This document shows, piece after piece, positions 34,294-43,108 of a stretch of DNA of 43,552 nt. A program made the translations under genes and the position numbers. The DNA comes from Bacillota bacterium (GTDB taxonomy: Bacteria > Bacillota > Clostridia > Oscillospirales > Ruminococcaceae). The notes under the pieces were generated by a model. That model was given only the letters and a program-made list of their open reading frames with translations. It made no database searches and was not told the DNA's origin. The DNA lies in NCBI GenBank assembly GCA_023418925.1, contig JAEZYS010000008.1:1-43552 (forward strand), in the 5' to 3' direction. The first letter of the stretch is position 1, and the number at the start of each line of letters is the position of its first letter.

Positions 34294-34578
34294 ATGGAGA
34301 TAAAAAATTATTCGTCAGCTATTAACGCATATAAATATAATGCTACTTATGATGGAGTAAAGAAAACTGCAACACAGGCTGTTCCTAAGAACGTTGATGT
34401 TGTGGAGTTTTCTTCAAGTTCAAAAAAACGCAGCATTGATAAGACAAAAGCAGAAATTAAGAGCAGTGTCATTAAGGGCGCAAGCGAGGAAAGAATCGCA
34501 TCACTAAGAAAAATGATATCTGAAGGAAGCTACTGCATTTCTGCAGAAAGCGTTGCTGCTGCTATTCTTGAAGGATAA
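34294..34578 (+). CDS. flgM: Anti-sigma-28 factor FlgM
   Basis: FlgM holds sigma-28 until the hook is complete and the anti-sigma factor is exported. The 94-residue product has the FlgM pattern: a polar, probably unfolded N-terminal half with VDVVEFSSSSKK, and C-terminal helices (SEERIASLRKMISEGSYCIS and AESVAAAILE) that bind sigma. TAAGGAGGG precedes ATG 34294. Being under its own sigma-28 promoter, it forms a negative feedback loop. Confidence 0.93.
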   Translation: MEIKNYSSAINAYKYNATYDGVKKTATQAVPKNVDVVEFSSSSKKRSIDKTKAEIKSSVIKGASEERIASLRKMISEGSYCISAESVAAAILEG

Positions 34579-34645
34579 TACGGGGCAATGCTGAGGGGTT
34601 CACAACAGGAAGCCTCAACAATATAACAGAAAAGGATTGATTTGA

Positions 34646-35098
34646 ATGCCTGATTATCCAAAGTTCTTTGCATTTCTTGATGAATATATTTCACACTACA
34701 AAACATTTCTTGAGTTTGAATACGGCAAGCTTGACATGATTAACAAGGGAGAAATTGAAAAGCTAAGTAATTCGCTTTCAAAGGAACAGTCACTTATTAT
34801 GAAAAGCAATGCTTATGAGACAAAAAGGCTTAAAATGCTTGGTGATGATGCAGGGAAAACATTTGACGAGCTGATTGCTTCTGCTCCAAAATGGTATCAG
34901 CACCGCCTTACTGTTAAACATGAGGAACTTTCGGAGGTTGTCAGAAAAATCAAGGAGATTAATGATACCGCTAATGTGATCATAACTGAAAGGCTCCATA
35001 AGATAGAAAAGAAATTCGGTGAGCTGGATACATATAACAACAATGGAACCGTTTCACACGAAAAGGTATCCCGTACTACTATGACTAAAAGTGTCTGA
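34646..35098 (+). CDS. flgN: Flagellar chaperone FlgN
   Basis: FlgN is the export chaperone for the hook-filament junction proteins FlgK and FlgL, encoded immediately downstream. The 150-residue product is almost wholly helical, with the usual pattern LDEYISHYKTFLEFEYGKLDMI and a long coiled-coil region (about 75-125, SEVVRKIKEINDTANVII). Family members are poorly conserved, so size, helicity and position carry most of the weight. AAAAGGATTG precedes ATG 34646. Confidence 0.85.
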   Translation: MPDYPKFFAFLDEYISHYKTFLEFEYGKLDMINKGEIEKLSNSLSKEQSLIMKSNAYETKRLKMLGDDAGKTFDELIASAPKWYQHRLTVKHEELSEVVRKIKEINDTANVIITERLHKIEKKFGELDTYNNNGTVSHEKVSRTTMTKSV

Positions 35099-35115
35099 TA
35101 GAAAGGAAGATAAAA

Positions 35116-37089
35116 ATGGCTTCTAGCTTTATGGGACTATACGTCCAGAGAGAGGCTTTGCTGGTTTCGCAGAAAGCTCTTGATGTAACAGGAAATAACA
35201 TTGCCAATATAAAAACAAAGGGATATACAAGGCAGAGAGTTGATGTTGCCTCTGTTGCCAATACTGGCGGAAACCTTGGTTACAACACAAGAGTTTCCCT
35301 TGCAGGAAAGGGCGTTGAGGGTGTTGGTGTTACTCAGATAAGAGATGCACTCCTTGATGAAAAGTACAGGAAATACTCTACTGACGTTACAGATACAGCC
35401 ATTAAAGCAAACGTTCTTAGTGATATTGACGATGCTCTTGATGATATTGAAGCTGACGACGCAGGATTTGCTGCAATTCTCGGTAAATTTAAGGAATCGC
35501 TTCAAGCTTTCTCCTCTGACAATGCTGACAGAAACGAAATTGCAAACGTTGCTCTCGGAGCTGCAAAGAACGTTGTTCAGGTTATTAACGATTTCAGCAC
35601 GAGAATGAATAGTGTTGCTGATAACACTATTGGTGATGCTAAGTCCACAACTGACAGAATCAATGCTATCTTTAAGGAAATAGCAGGACTGAATGATCAG
35701 ATCAAGGACAGCTATATTCAGATGGGTTATATTTCAAATGACGGAAGCGGATATAAGGTTGATAATAATTATGGTCCTCTTGAATTAAAAGATAAGATGA
35801 ACCTTCTTATTGACGAACTTGCCGAATATGGAAACATTAATGTAAAAGAAGAAACAACAGGACAGTTTTCCATTACATTTGCTGGTAAGGTTGCTGTTTC
35901 AGGAAGAGATTATGCACAGATTGCTATGACTGAAGATAATCCTGCACTAGGAGGACTTGGTTTTGTCATGACAAATGCAGGAGCATATGATCCTGTAACA
36001 CAAACATATGCAGACCTTAAAACTGCAGCAGAATGGCAGACACAGATTGATGCAAGCGGCACTCTTGAAGCTTATGTAAGAGATACAGCAATTCCAGCTG
36101 ATATTATATCAGACGGAACATTCAAAGTCGGTGAAAATTTTACTTTTGCAGCTGATTTTAATACCACAGAGGATTTCACAGCACAGGGTGATATTAAGGA
36201 TAGTTTAGGAACTGTAATCTTTGCTGACGGTGACAATGTTCCTGCGGGAACAACTCTTGCAACTGGAACAGTAATTGCAGCAGGTTCTACTATTCCGAAA
36301 GGAGTAACAGTTCTGGCGGGTACAAAATCAACTGTGCCAGTAAATTCAACGGATATTACCGGAAAAGCCAATATCGCAGGCGGCTCACTCAGGGGCTATA
36401 TCGATATGTATAACGGTAACGGACTTTATGCTGATACTGCAGCAGGCGAAAATAACTATCAAGGGATATACTATTATAAAAATATGATAAATGCCCTTGC
36501 AAAATCATTTTCCGATGAGTTTAATGTAGTTTATAAGGATTTTGGTTTTGAAGTATTCAACTATGGTAATGATTTTGATACTGCTGCGGAGAATCTCAGG
36601 GTATCAGGGGCATGGATCGGCAATCCTGAACTGATTTCAAAGCCACAGCTTATTGACCCCGCTGCATTCGGATCAGTTGATGATGAATATGAAGAACTTA
36701 ATAATACATATGTAAACAAGATGCTCGGTGTTCTCGAAAGGGAACATTCCTTTGGTAACGGTAAGTATGTTACTGATCCGGTAACTGGTGTTACAACCTA
36801 TGACGGAAAGAAAGAAGCTCTTAACCACACTTTACAGGATTATGTTATTTACTACGGGAACAAGCTTGGCAGTCAGTGTGAATATGAAAAGAACGTTGTA
36901 AAGACTAAAGAAATCATGGTTACAAGTGCTGCTAAAGCAAGGGACGAGGTTATGGGAGTTTCAATGGAAGAAGAGGGCGTTAATATGATGAACTATCAGA
37001 AATGGTACAACGCTATAGCAAGAATGGTTACCTCCATTGACCAGTGCCTTGAAAAGCTTATAAACGGAACGGGCGTCTGCGGATTGTAA
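35116..37089 (+). CDS. flgK: Hook-associated protein 1 FlgK with repeat insertion
   Basis: FlgK is the first hook-filament junction protein. The 657-residue product has the N-terminal SFMGLYVQREALLVSQKALDV and TGNNIANIKTKGYTRQRV, the family repeats DNADRNEIANVAL, and the C-terminal GVSMEEEGVNMMNYQKWYNAIARMV. Residues 327-403 hold an insertion: an aromatic FTFAADFNTTEDFTAQGDI unit followed by six-to-seven-residue repeats (VPAGTTLATGTVIAAGSTIP). It lies in the variable outer domain and has a close copy in FlgL next door. The canonical sequence resumes near 421 (AGGSLRGYIDMYNG). Confidence 0.95.
   Translation: MASSFMGLYVQREALLVSQKALDVTGNNIANIKTKGYTRQRVDVASVANTGGNLGYNTRVSLAGKGVEGVGVTQIRDALLDEKYRKYSTDVTDTAIKANVLSDIDDALDDIEADDAGFAAILGKFKESLQAFSSDNADRNEIANVALGAAKNVVQVINDFSTRMNSVADNTIGDAKSTTDRINAIFKEIAGLNDQIKDSYIQMGYISNDGSGYKVDNNYGPLELKDKMNLLIDELAEYGNINVKEETTGQFSITFAGKVAVSGRDYAQIAMTEDNPALGGLGFVMTNAGAYDPVTQTYADLKTAAEWQTQIDASGTLEAYVRDTAIPADIISDGTFKVGENFTFAADFNTTEDFTAQGDIKDSLGTVIFADGDNVPAGTTLATGTVIAAGSTIPKGVTVLAGTKSTVPVNSTDITGKANIAGGSLRGYIDMYNGNGLYADTAAGENNYQGIYYYKNMINALAKSFSDEFNVVYKDFGFEVFNYGNDFDTAAENLRVSGAWIGNPELISKPQLIDPAAFGSVDDEYEELNNTYVNKMLGVLEREHSFGNGKYVTDPVTGVTTYDGKKEALNHTLQDYVIYYGNKLGSQCEYEKNVVKTKEIMVTSAAKARDEVMGVSMEEEGVNMMNYQKWYNAIARMVTSIDQCLEKLINGTGVCGL
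36097..36327 (+). repeat. Shared repeat module, copy in flgK
   Basis: These bases encode FlgK residues 327-403 and align with 37708-37945 in flgL at both protein and DNA level. The runs TVIAAGSTIPKG and TTEDFTAQGDIKD are shared exactly. The second half is a chain of short repeats with V-P-x-G-T-x-L/V phase, compatible with a beta-solenoid. It is shorter in flgK than in flgL. Confidence 0.8.
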
Positions 37090-37124
37090 TATCTGCAAAT
37101 GATTTACGAAAGGGTGTTTGAAAA

Positions 37125-38756
37125 ATGAGAATTACAACAGGACAGACTGCTGCTCAATATATTAAAAACCTCACTAATTCGCAGAGTAAAATGAATAACC
37201 TGATGAACAGTATTCTTACAGGAAGAAAGTTCAACAGAGCTTCTGATAATTCAATTTCTGCGGTAAAGGCTATGAAGGTAAGAAAGCAGATGGCAAACCT
37301 TGATATGTATGACACCAACCTCAAGACATGTACAGATATTTTTTACAATGCAGAAAAGCAGCTTTATGATATAAATCTGCTTTCAATCAACGCACAGGAA
37401 GTTATTAACTCTGCAAACAATTCAGATGATATATCAAATTTTCAGATTTATGCTGAACAGCTTGATGGCTGGGCACAGGAAATGCTTTATGATATGAATG
37501 CAGATTTTGCTGAAAGACAGCTTTTTGGCGGAACAAGCAATCAGCATACTCCTTTTACCATTCAGAGGGTTGAGATTCAGACAACTGCTGATATAACATC
37601 AACAGAGGAATTTGCCTCACTTGGAAACATACCTTCGGCAGTTGATTATACATTTGCAGACAAATTCACTACCAAAAGTGATTTTACAGCATTTGCTGAC
37701 ATAAATACTCCTGCAGATTTTGTATCAGACGGAACATTTACAGCTGTTAAAGATTTCACATTTGCAGCTGACTTTACTACTACAGAAGACTTTACTGCTC
37801 AGGGTGATATAAAGGATACATTAGGTACTGTAATTTTTGCAAGCGGTGATAAAGTTCCAACAGGAACATTACTTGCAGCAGGTACAGTCATTGCAGCAGG
37901 TTCGACAATTCCTAAGGGAGCAACAGTTCCCACAGGTACAACACTTTTTGCAGCCGGTGACACAGTTCCAAAGGGAACAGTATTTGAAGCAGGGACACTA
38001 CTTGCAGCAGGGTCAGCAATTCCTGAGGGTGCAACAGTACCAGTCGGAACTTTTATTCCGGCAGGAACAGTTATTTTCCCTGGCTCAAGCGGAACAGGCA
38101 AGGAATATGTATGTTATAATGGTCTTCCTGTAAACCTTGATGCTTCTAAATTGGGTTCAAGCTTTGGAAATGGCGAATATACAGTTGTCTATGACGGTAA
38201 TGTAGCAAATCCTAAGACATTGAATATCAATTTTGAGACAGCAAGGAATTCGGGAGATAATTCCGATATGTATCCTGGAAACAATCCGATTTATGTTGAT
38301 ATCGGAATTGGTATTAAATATGACGGAAATTACGAAGTAGACCCGCAGACTGCCCTTGATGTCTCACTTAACGGCGCATCATGCACAGGTTGTGGCGTTG
38401 ATGAACAGGGTGACAGCAAGAACATAATCCAGATTTTGTTTGATGCAAAGCAGGCATTACTTGACGGTGATATTAATAATGTCGGAAAATACCTTGACAA
38501 GATTTCCGATGCAAACAGCATAATTCTGGGCAATATTACAAGCCTTGGAACAAAGCAGAAAAGTAATGATTATTATGTTCAGAAAAATGACATTGCAAGA
38601 AACAGCTTAGAGGAAAAACAAAACGATCTTGAAACATATGATGTTGTTGAAACAGGGGGGCTATATGCAGATTATCAGGTTGCTGAATCAGCATATAATG
38701 CAGCACTCAAACTCGGTTCAAGCACACTTCCTAAGAGTATATTTGATTTTATTTAA
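37125..38756 (+). CDS. flgL: Hook-associated protein 3 FlgL with repeat insertion
   Basis: FlgL is the second hook-filament junction protein and resembles flagellin. The 543-residue product has the conserved MRITTGQTAAQYIKNL start, ILTGRKFNRASDNSISAVKAMKVRK and QLFGGTSNQHTPF, and a C-terminal helical end (VQKNDIARNSLEEKQNDLETYDV). FlgL is often near 300 residues; the excess is an insertion from about 155 to 325: repeated DFT units, then some 80 residues of VPxGTxxxAGTVIAAGSxIPxGA repeats. AAAGGGTG precedes ATG 37125. Confidence 0.94.
   Translation: MRITTGQTAAQYIKNLTNSQSKMNNLMNSILTGRKFNRASDNSISAVKAMKVRKQMANLDMYDTNLKTCTDIFYNAEKQLYDINLLSINAQEVINSANNSDDISNFQIYAEQLDGWAQEMLYDMNADFAERQLFGGTSNQHTPFTIQRVEIQTTADITSTEEFASLGNIPSAVDYTFADKFTTKSDFTAFADINTPADFVSDGTFTAVKDFTFAADFTTTEDFTAQGDIKDTLGTVIFASGDKVPTGTLLAAGTVIAAGSTIPKGATVPTGTTLFAAGDTVPKGTVFEAGTLLAAGSAIPEGATVPVGTFIPAGTVIFPGSSGTGKEYVCYNGLPVNLDASKLGSSFGNGEYTVVYDGNVANPKTLNINFETARNSGDNSDMYPGNNPIYVDIGIGIKYDGNYEVDPQTALDVSLNGASCTGCGVDEQGDSKNIIQILFDAKQALLDGDINNVGKYLDKISDANSIILGNITSLGTKQKSNDYYVQKNDIARNSLEEKQNDLETYDVVETGGLYADYQVAESAYNAALKLGSSTLPKSIFDFI
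37708..38092 (+). repeat. Shared repeat module, longer copy in flgL
   Basis: The region encodes FlgL residues 195-322. The first part (37708-37945) aligns with the flgK copy. The remainder is additional tandem repeats (AGTLLAAGSAIPEGATVPVG and FIPAGTVIFPGS). The flgL copy has roughly twice as many repeat units as flgK, implying expansion by unequal recombination or slippage. Confidence 0.8.
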
Positions 38757-38799
38757 TTAGAATAAGACAGGTTAGGCAAGCGTAGACAGGAGGGGTTTT

Positions 38800-39408
38800 A
38801 TGGATCAGCTATTAGATATCAGGTCAGTTCCGATCAAAGTTGAAATAAATATCACAAGGGCACAGCTAAAACCTATGAAGGACACACCATCAGTAAATGC
38901 TTCTTCAATGGACAATGGGGTTATACAGCTCAAGGCTGACTCTTTCCAGATGAATGTCAATTCATTTCAGGGTGCACCAGCTGTGGATAAGAATACAGAT
39001 ACATTTACAATTTCGGGCGATGATAGTATGCTTACATTGACATATGAAGGAATAGCAAGGTTTGTTCAGGGAACAGCCGGCGAAGATGATACTTATTCTG
39101 ACGGGCCAAAGGTTAGCTTTAATACACAGAAGGCCACAAGAACAATTGAAAGCGTACTGGAAAGCATTTCAAAGTCCAATTCAAATGTAAAGTATTCTGA
39201 AGGTGCATTAAAAGTAAACTATGCAGCAAACCAGTCATCTTTTGACTGGGATAAAATCAATGCGCCGGGATTTGAATTTATTCCGGGAAGTATTGAGTTT
39301 GTAATTTCGGAAATGCCAAGACTGGATATTGAATATCTCGGAAAACCAATTTATTTCCCGAGAAGTGCTGATCCGAATTATGAACCACTGATCGATATTA
39401 ACGCCTGA
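38800..39408 (+). CDS. DUF6470 family protein (YviE-like)
   Basis: This 202-residue protein sits between flgL and fliW, exactly where Bacillus carries yviE, and has the family look: an N-terminal IRSVPIKVEINITRAQLKP, low-complexity polar middle, and a C-terminal FEFIPGSIEFVISEMPRLDIEYLGKPIYFP. The proteins have no established function that I know; position suggests a role in filament assembly or FliW regulation. CAGGAGGGG precedes ATG 38800. Confidence 0.8.
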   Translation: MDQLLDIRSVPIKVEINITRAQLKPMKDTPSVNASSMDNGVIQLKADSFQMNVNSFQGAPAVDKNTDTFTISGDDSMLTLTYEGIARFVQGTAGEDDTYSDGPKVSFNTQKATRTIESVLESISKSNSNVKYSEGALKVNYAANQSSFDWDKINAPGFEFIPGSIEFVISEMPRLDIEYLGKPIYFPRSADPNYEPLIDINA

Positions 39409-39453
39409 TGGGGTAAATGGAAAAGGCGAATTTGAAAATGGGAACGGAGCACT

Positions 39454-39897
39454 ATGAGTTTAATTAAAATTAAAACAAGGGATTTTTCCGAAGTTGAAAT
39501 AAATGAGGATTTGATTCTTACATTTCCAAATGGTATATTTGCCTTTGAAGATGAAAAAAGATTTGTTCTGTTGTCGCCGCTTGGCGAGGATAAATTTCCT
39601 ATGTGGCTACAGAGCATTGATAAGCAGGACTTGTGCTTTATAGTGTTTGACCCTAAGGAATTTTGTCCTGACTATGCGGTAACGGTTTCTGATGATGATA
39701 AAAATCAAATAGACTTTGAACAGGATCACCAGACAGAGTACCTTTCAATAGCTGTTATTCCACAGGATTATAAGGATACAACTATAAATCTGAAAAGCCC
39801 GATTGTAATTGATAACAATACAAAGAAGGCAATTCAGGTCATTGCTCCGGAAAGCTATCCTTTGAAGTTTTCCCTCTATAAGAAGGAGGAGAACTGA
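39454..39897 (+). CDS. fliW: Flagellar assembly factor FliW
   Basis: FliW binds flagellin or CsrA. When flagellin is secreted, free FliW sequesters CsrA and so releases flagellin translation. The 147-residue product has the family core LTFPNGIFAFEDEKRFVLL, FPMWLQSIDKQDLCFIVFDP and INLKSPIVIDNNTKKAIQVI. It lies one base before csrA, with the csrA ribosome binding site in its end, so the two are made together. No flagellin gene is in the window. Confidence 0.95.
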   Translation: MSLIKIKTRDFSEVEINEDLILTFPNGIFAFEDEKRFVLLSPLGEDKFPMWLQSIDKQDLCFIVFDPKEFCPDYAVTVSDDDKNQIDFEQDHQTEYLSIAVIPQDYKDTTINLKSPIVIDNNTKKAIQVIAPESYPLKFSLYKKEEN

Positions 39898-39898
39898 T

Positions 39899-40126
39899 AT
39901 GCTGGTTATTACAAGAAAACAGGATGAAAGCTTTTTAGTCGGTGACAATGTAAAGATAAGTGTTGTTGAAATTTCCAAAGACAGAGTGCGTATCGGTATT
40001 GATGCTCCTAAGGAAATTAAAATTATCAGAAGTGAGCTTTATGATACAGAGAAGCTCAATATGCAGGCTGCATTCAATAAGATGCCTGCCGATCTGATGA
40101 ACAAGCTTATGTCAGATCGAAAATAA
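39899..40126 (+). CDS. csrA: Carbon storage/translation regulator CsrA
   Basis: CsrA is a small RNA-binding homodimer that represses translation by binding GGA motifs in leaders, classically that of flagellin. The 75-residue product has the full core MLVITRKQDESFLVGDNVKI, VRIGIDAPKEIKIIRSELYD, and a tail with LMNKLMSD typical of Gram-positive FliW-regulated CsrA. AAGGAGGAG precedes ATG 39899, one base after the fliW stop. The target cannot be seen here. Confidence 0.96.
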   Translation: MLVITRKQDESFLVGDNVKISVVEISKDRVRIGIDAPKEIKIIRSELYDTEKLNMQAAFNKMPADLMNKLMSDRK

Positions 40127-40155
40127 ACACAGACAGTATAAAAGGAGTGTTGGAT

Positions 40156-42024
40156 ATGTCAGGTATTTCTTCTACCAACAGAATGGAAGGACTTATATCA
40201 GGTCTTAAAACTGAAGACCTTGTAAAATCTATGGCGGCAAGTACAAAAAATAAACTTAATACAAAGAAGCAGAAACTGCAGTCACTTTCATGGAAGCAGG
40301 AAGATTACAGGGCTCTTATTACAAAGGCATCTGATTTCAAAACAAAGTTCCTGAATATAGAATCTACTACATCTATCAGGGCTAATGCTGTTATGAAAAA
40401 GTTTGCTGTGGATTGCTCTGACAGCAGACTTTCTGCAACAGCCTCAAGCACAGCAGCTGAGGCTACATATACAATTAAGAACGCAACATCAGCAAGTGCC
40501 GCAAATATCTCCTCAACAGGTGCAATTTCCAATTCAGGAGTTGAACTTGACTTTTCAAAGGCAGAAGTTGATAAAGAATACAAAACAACAGTAAATCTTG
40601 ATGGAATCAAGAAGGAAATTGCTTTTAAGGGTGGCGCTGACGCTGCTGCTTCAAAGCAGAATTTTCTTACAGAACTCAATAACCAGTTCAGCACAGCAAA
40701 CGGAGCTGCACATAAGTTCAAATTCCTTGATAATTCAACAGAGCTTGTTTATGCAGACGCAGCTGACGGTGCTACCTCAACATCCGATGGAATTGTACAT
40801 AAGTTTGTGGTTGGATTCGGTGATGGCATAGGTCTTGATAATGATGTTTCAAATATAATTGGTTCAAACTCTACTCTTGAATCAATCGGATTTGTAAAGG
40901 AACTTCAGGCTGGCGCTGACGGCAAATACAAAATCACTATTAATAAGGTTGATTTTGAATTTGATAAGAATACAACAATATCAAGTATGATTAACAAGAT
41001 AAATTCTTCTGAAGCTAACGTAAGGATGTCATACAGTTCTTTTACACAAAGCTTTAAGCTTGAATCCAAAACATCAGGTATTGATTCAAACCTTAATATA
41101 TCCCAGTCAGAAGGTAATCTTATTAATTCTTTGTTTAATACTGATACAATAAGTGTTAATGCAGGGCGAAATTCAACTGTAACTGTAAGCAAGGATGGTG
41201 GCCCGGATCTTAAATTTACAAGCGCGACAGATACTTATACCTTTGACGGAACGACTATAAACGTTGCCGGACTTGGAAACTTTAATCCGACAGAAGCAAA
41301 GGATTATATTGCTGTCACAACAAAAAAAGACAATTCAGCAATTAAAGATACTGTAAAAAACTTTATTACTGCTTACAATGAAGTGCTTGGTGATCTTAAC
41401 AAGGCAATGCTTACAGCACGTCCTAAATCAAAGGGAGCATATTATGAACCTCTTACTGAAGAGCAGCAAGAGGACATGGAAAAGGACGAGATTGAAAAGT
41501 GGAATGAAAACGCAAAAACAGGTTTGCTTTACCACGATTCATCTGTTCAGAAGCTTGTTTCTAACTTAAGAGCAACGATGACTACATCGATAAACGGAAT
41601 GTCACTTGCTGACCTTGGTATTACTGTATCTAAAGAAAAAAAGGATTATGGTAAGCTAATTATTGATGAATCAAAGCTTGAAAACTGTATTGAAAATTAC
41701 GGTGACAAGGCTGCTGATCTGTTTACAAACCTTGAAGAAGGTATAGGCGTAAAGCTTTCAACTGCAATTGATAAGGCTGTTTCTACAAAGAAAGATGACT
41801 TCGGTTATCTCACTAACATTGCCGGAGTTGCAAATACCAACTCTGAAAAAGAGAATCTTATTTTTGATCAGATGGATACTATTCAGAAGATGATTACAAG
41901 TCTTGAAAGTAAGTATGAAAAAGAACAAGAAAGATACTGGGCTAAGTTCACTCAACTTGAAACCTATATGAATAATATGAACGCACAGGCATCCATATTC
42001 AATAATAATAACTCATCTTATTAA
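40156..42024 (+). CDS. fliD: Flagellar filament cap protein FliD
   Basis: FliD is the filament cap that folds incoming flagellin. The 622-residue product starts MSGISSTNRMEGLISGLKTEDLVKSM and has the TKKQKLQSLSWKQEDYRALI segment, a central Ser/Ala/Asp-rich variable region, and a C-terminal helical part (LESKYEKEQERYWAKFTQLETYMNNMN) that ends in typical FliD fashion. In-frame GTG 40147 lies within AAAGGAGTG, so ATG 40156 is used. It is followed by its partner chaperones FliS and a FliT-like protein. Confidence 0.95.
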   Translation: MSGISSTNRMEGLISGLKTEDLVKSMAASTKNKLNTKKQKLQSLSWKQEDYRALITKASDFKTKFLNIESTTSIRANAVMKKFAVDCSDSRLSATASSTAAEATYTIKNATSASAANISSTGAISNSGVELDFSKAEVDKEYKTTVNLDGIKKEIAFKGGADAAASKQNFLTELNNQFSTANGAAHKFKFLDNSTELVYADAADGATSTSDGIVHKFVVGFGDGIGLDNDVSNIIGSNSTLESIGFVKELQAGADGKYKITINKVDFEFDKNTTISSMINKINSSEANVRMSYSSFTQSFKLESKTSGIDSNLNISQSEGNLINSLFNTDTISVNAGRNSTVTVSKDGGPDLKFTSATDTYTFDGTTINVAGLGNFNPTEAKDYIAVTTKKDNSAIKDTVKNFITAYNEVLGDLNKAMLTARPKSKGAYYEPLTEEQQEDMEKDEIEKWNENAKTGLLYHDSSVQKLVSNLRATMTTSINGMSLADLGITVSKEKKDYGKLIIDESKLENCIENYGDKAADLFTNLEEGIGVKLSTAIDKAVSTKKDDFGYLTNIAGVANTNSEKENLIFDQMDTIQKMITSLESKYEKEQERYWAKFTQLETYMNNMNAQASIFNNNNSSY

Positions 42025-42042
42025 TCGTTCGGAGGGGTAAGC

Positions 42043-42408
42043 ATGCAAAATCCATATCAGAAATATATGCAGCAGTCGGTAACGACAATGACACCCGTTC
42101 AGCTTGTTGTTGCATTATATGATAAGTCAATACTGGAATTAAATAAGGCTGTATACTTTATAGAGCAGAAAAACATTCCAAAGGCACATGCCTCAATTAT
42201 GCGTGTCACTGAAATAGTTGACACACTTGATGCTCACCTTAAAGAAAAATATGAAATATCAGAAAACCTTGCGGCGCTTTATCAGTTCTTCAGAGAGAAC
42301 TTGATTAAAGCAAATATAAAGAAAGACCCTGAGGTACTCAAGATGCTTGTTCCTTATTTTACAGAGTTAAAGGACGCTTTTGAGGAAATCAGTAAGAAGG
42401 GATTCTAA
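42043..42408 (+). CDS. fliS: Flagellin export chaperone FliS
   Basis: FliS binds flagellin and keeps it unpolymerized until export. The 121-residue product has normal length and the family segments YQKYMQQSVTTMTPVQLVVALYDKSILELNKA, then LDAHLKEKYEISENLAALYQFFRENLIKANI. CGGAGGGG precedes ATG 42043. It sits between fliD and a FliT-like gene, the common arrangement. Confidence 0.96.
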   Translation: MQNPYQKYMQQSVTTMTPVQLVVALYDKSILELNKAVYFIEQKNIPKAHASIMRVTEIVDTLDAHLKEKYEISENLAALYQFFRENLIKANIKKDPEVLKMLVPYFTELKDAFEEISKKGF

Positions 42409-42448
42409 GTACCGCTTGCTCTGAAATATATGAGAGGAGGAAAGACTT

Positions 42449-42916
42449 ATGAATCAACCACTTATAGGCCTTGTTGATAAAAAAATCAGACAGCTTCAAA
42501 GATACAATCAGATAACTTCACAAATGATATATGAAGATATAGATGGTGTCGGCGACTTGATTGACAAGCGCCAGAAGCTGATTACGGCACTAGATGGAGT
42601 TTCTGTCGAAATAAAGAAGTATGTAAGTGATCAGGCCATTGAACAGCAGGATACTATTAAAAGACTTATGAAGTTTGAGGACATCAAAGGTCTTTCCGAA
42701 GAAATGTTGGAATTGCAGAATAAAATCAATGAAACCAAAAGGCTTACAGATGAAATCAATAAGAATGACAAAAAAGCCTATGGACGCATAAAGGCAATGA
42801 GGGATGATCTGCTTGATGAAATGTCAAATTCCCAGAAGAATAAGAAGATAATAGACTATTTCTCATCAACAAGCGTCAATGTTAATAAGGGAAACAGACT
42901 GAATATTTCAAAATAA
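42449..42916 (+). CDS. Putative FliT-like flagellar chaperone
   Basis: This 155-residue protein is predicted almost entirely helical, with a Lys/Glu/Asp-rich coiled-coil pattern (VGDLIDKRQKLITALDGV, LELQNKINETKRLTDEINKND), and follows fliS directly. Such position and composition are typical of FliT, the FliD chaperone, but the sequence is not distinctive, so FlgN-like is an alternative. GAGGAGGAAAG precedes ATG 42449. It is the last protein gene of the late operon. Confidence 0.65.
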   Translation: MNQPLIGLVDKKIRQLQRYNQITSQMIYEDIDGVGDLIDKRQKLITALDGVSVEIKKYVSDQAIEQQDTIKRLMKFEDIKGLSEEMLELQNKINETKRLTDEINKNDKKAYGRIKAMRDDLLDEMSNSQKNKKIIDYFSSTSVNVNKGNRLNISK

Positions 42917-42935
42917 TAATTAAACAATAAGAATT

Positions 42936-42969
42936 GCGAAGGCTTGTTGTAATAAACACAAGCCTTCGC
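42936..42969. other. Perfect 12-bp inverted repeat before tRNA-Arg
   Basis: GCGAAGGCTTGT (42936-42947) pairs perfectly with ACAAGCCTTCGC (42958-42969), loop of 10 bases. It lies between the FliT-like gene and the tRNA. There is no U-run on the forward strand, so it would be a poor terminator; it may be an RNA processing or stability element, or an inefficient terminator allowing read-through into the tRNA. Confidence 0.55.
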
Positions 42970-42973
42970 ATAT

Positions 42974-43050
42974 GCGCCCGTAGCTCAGTTGGATAGAGCG
43001 TCAGACTCCGACTCTGAAGGCCGCTGGTTCGAATCCAGTCGGGCGCACCA
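42974..43050 (+). tRNA. tRNA-Arg (anticodon CCG)
   Basis: All cloverleaf parts are visible: acceptor GCGCCCG/CGGGCGC, D arm GCTC/GAGC, anticodon stem TCAGA/TCTGA with loop CTCCGAC (anticodon CCG at 43008-43010, reading CGG), T arm GCTGG/CCAGT with TTCGAAT, and an encoded CCA end. The gene is 77 bases. No promoter of its own is apparent, so it may be read from the late flagellar operon. Confidence 0.96.
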
Positions 43051-43070
43051 GAGAATAATTAATAAACTAT

Positions 43071-43108
43071 ATAATCCGTCCTTGTAAACAGGGGCGGGTT
43101 ATTTATAC
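43071..43108 (+). terminator. Probable terminator after tRNA-Arg
   Basis: ATAATCCGTCCTTG (43071-43084) pairs with CAGGGGCGGGTTAT (43089-43102) over 14 positions with several G-U pairs, loop TAAA. The following run (TTATACTATTC) is only moderately T-rich. It ends the tRNA transcript ahead of the tandem promoter array. Confidence 0.65.

Noticed and set aside
36072..36371. Reverse-strand open frame opposite the flgK repeat module (and a similar one at 37799-38101 opposite flgL)
   Set aside because: It is a by-product of the biased repeat composition; there is no ribosome binding site and it lies fully within well-supported genes.
37840..38090. Repeats in flgL considered as a CRISPR array or satellite
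   Set aside because: The repeats are in frame, degenerate, without unique spacers of constant length, and make sense as protein repeats.
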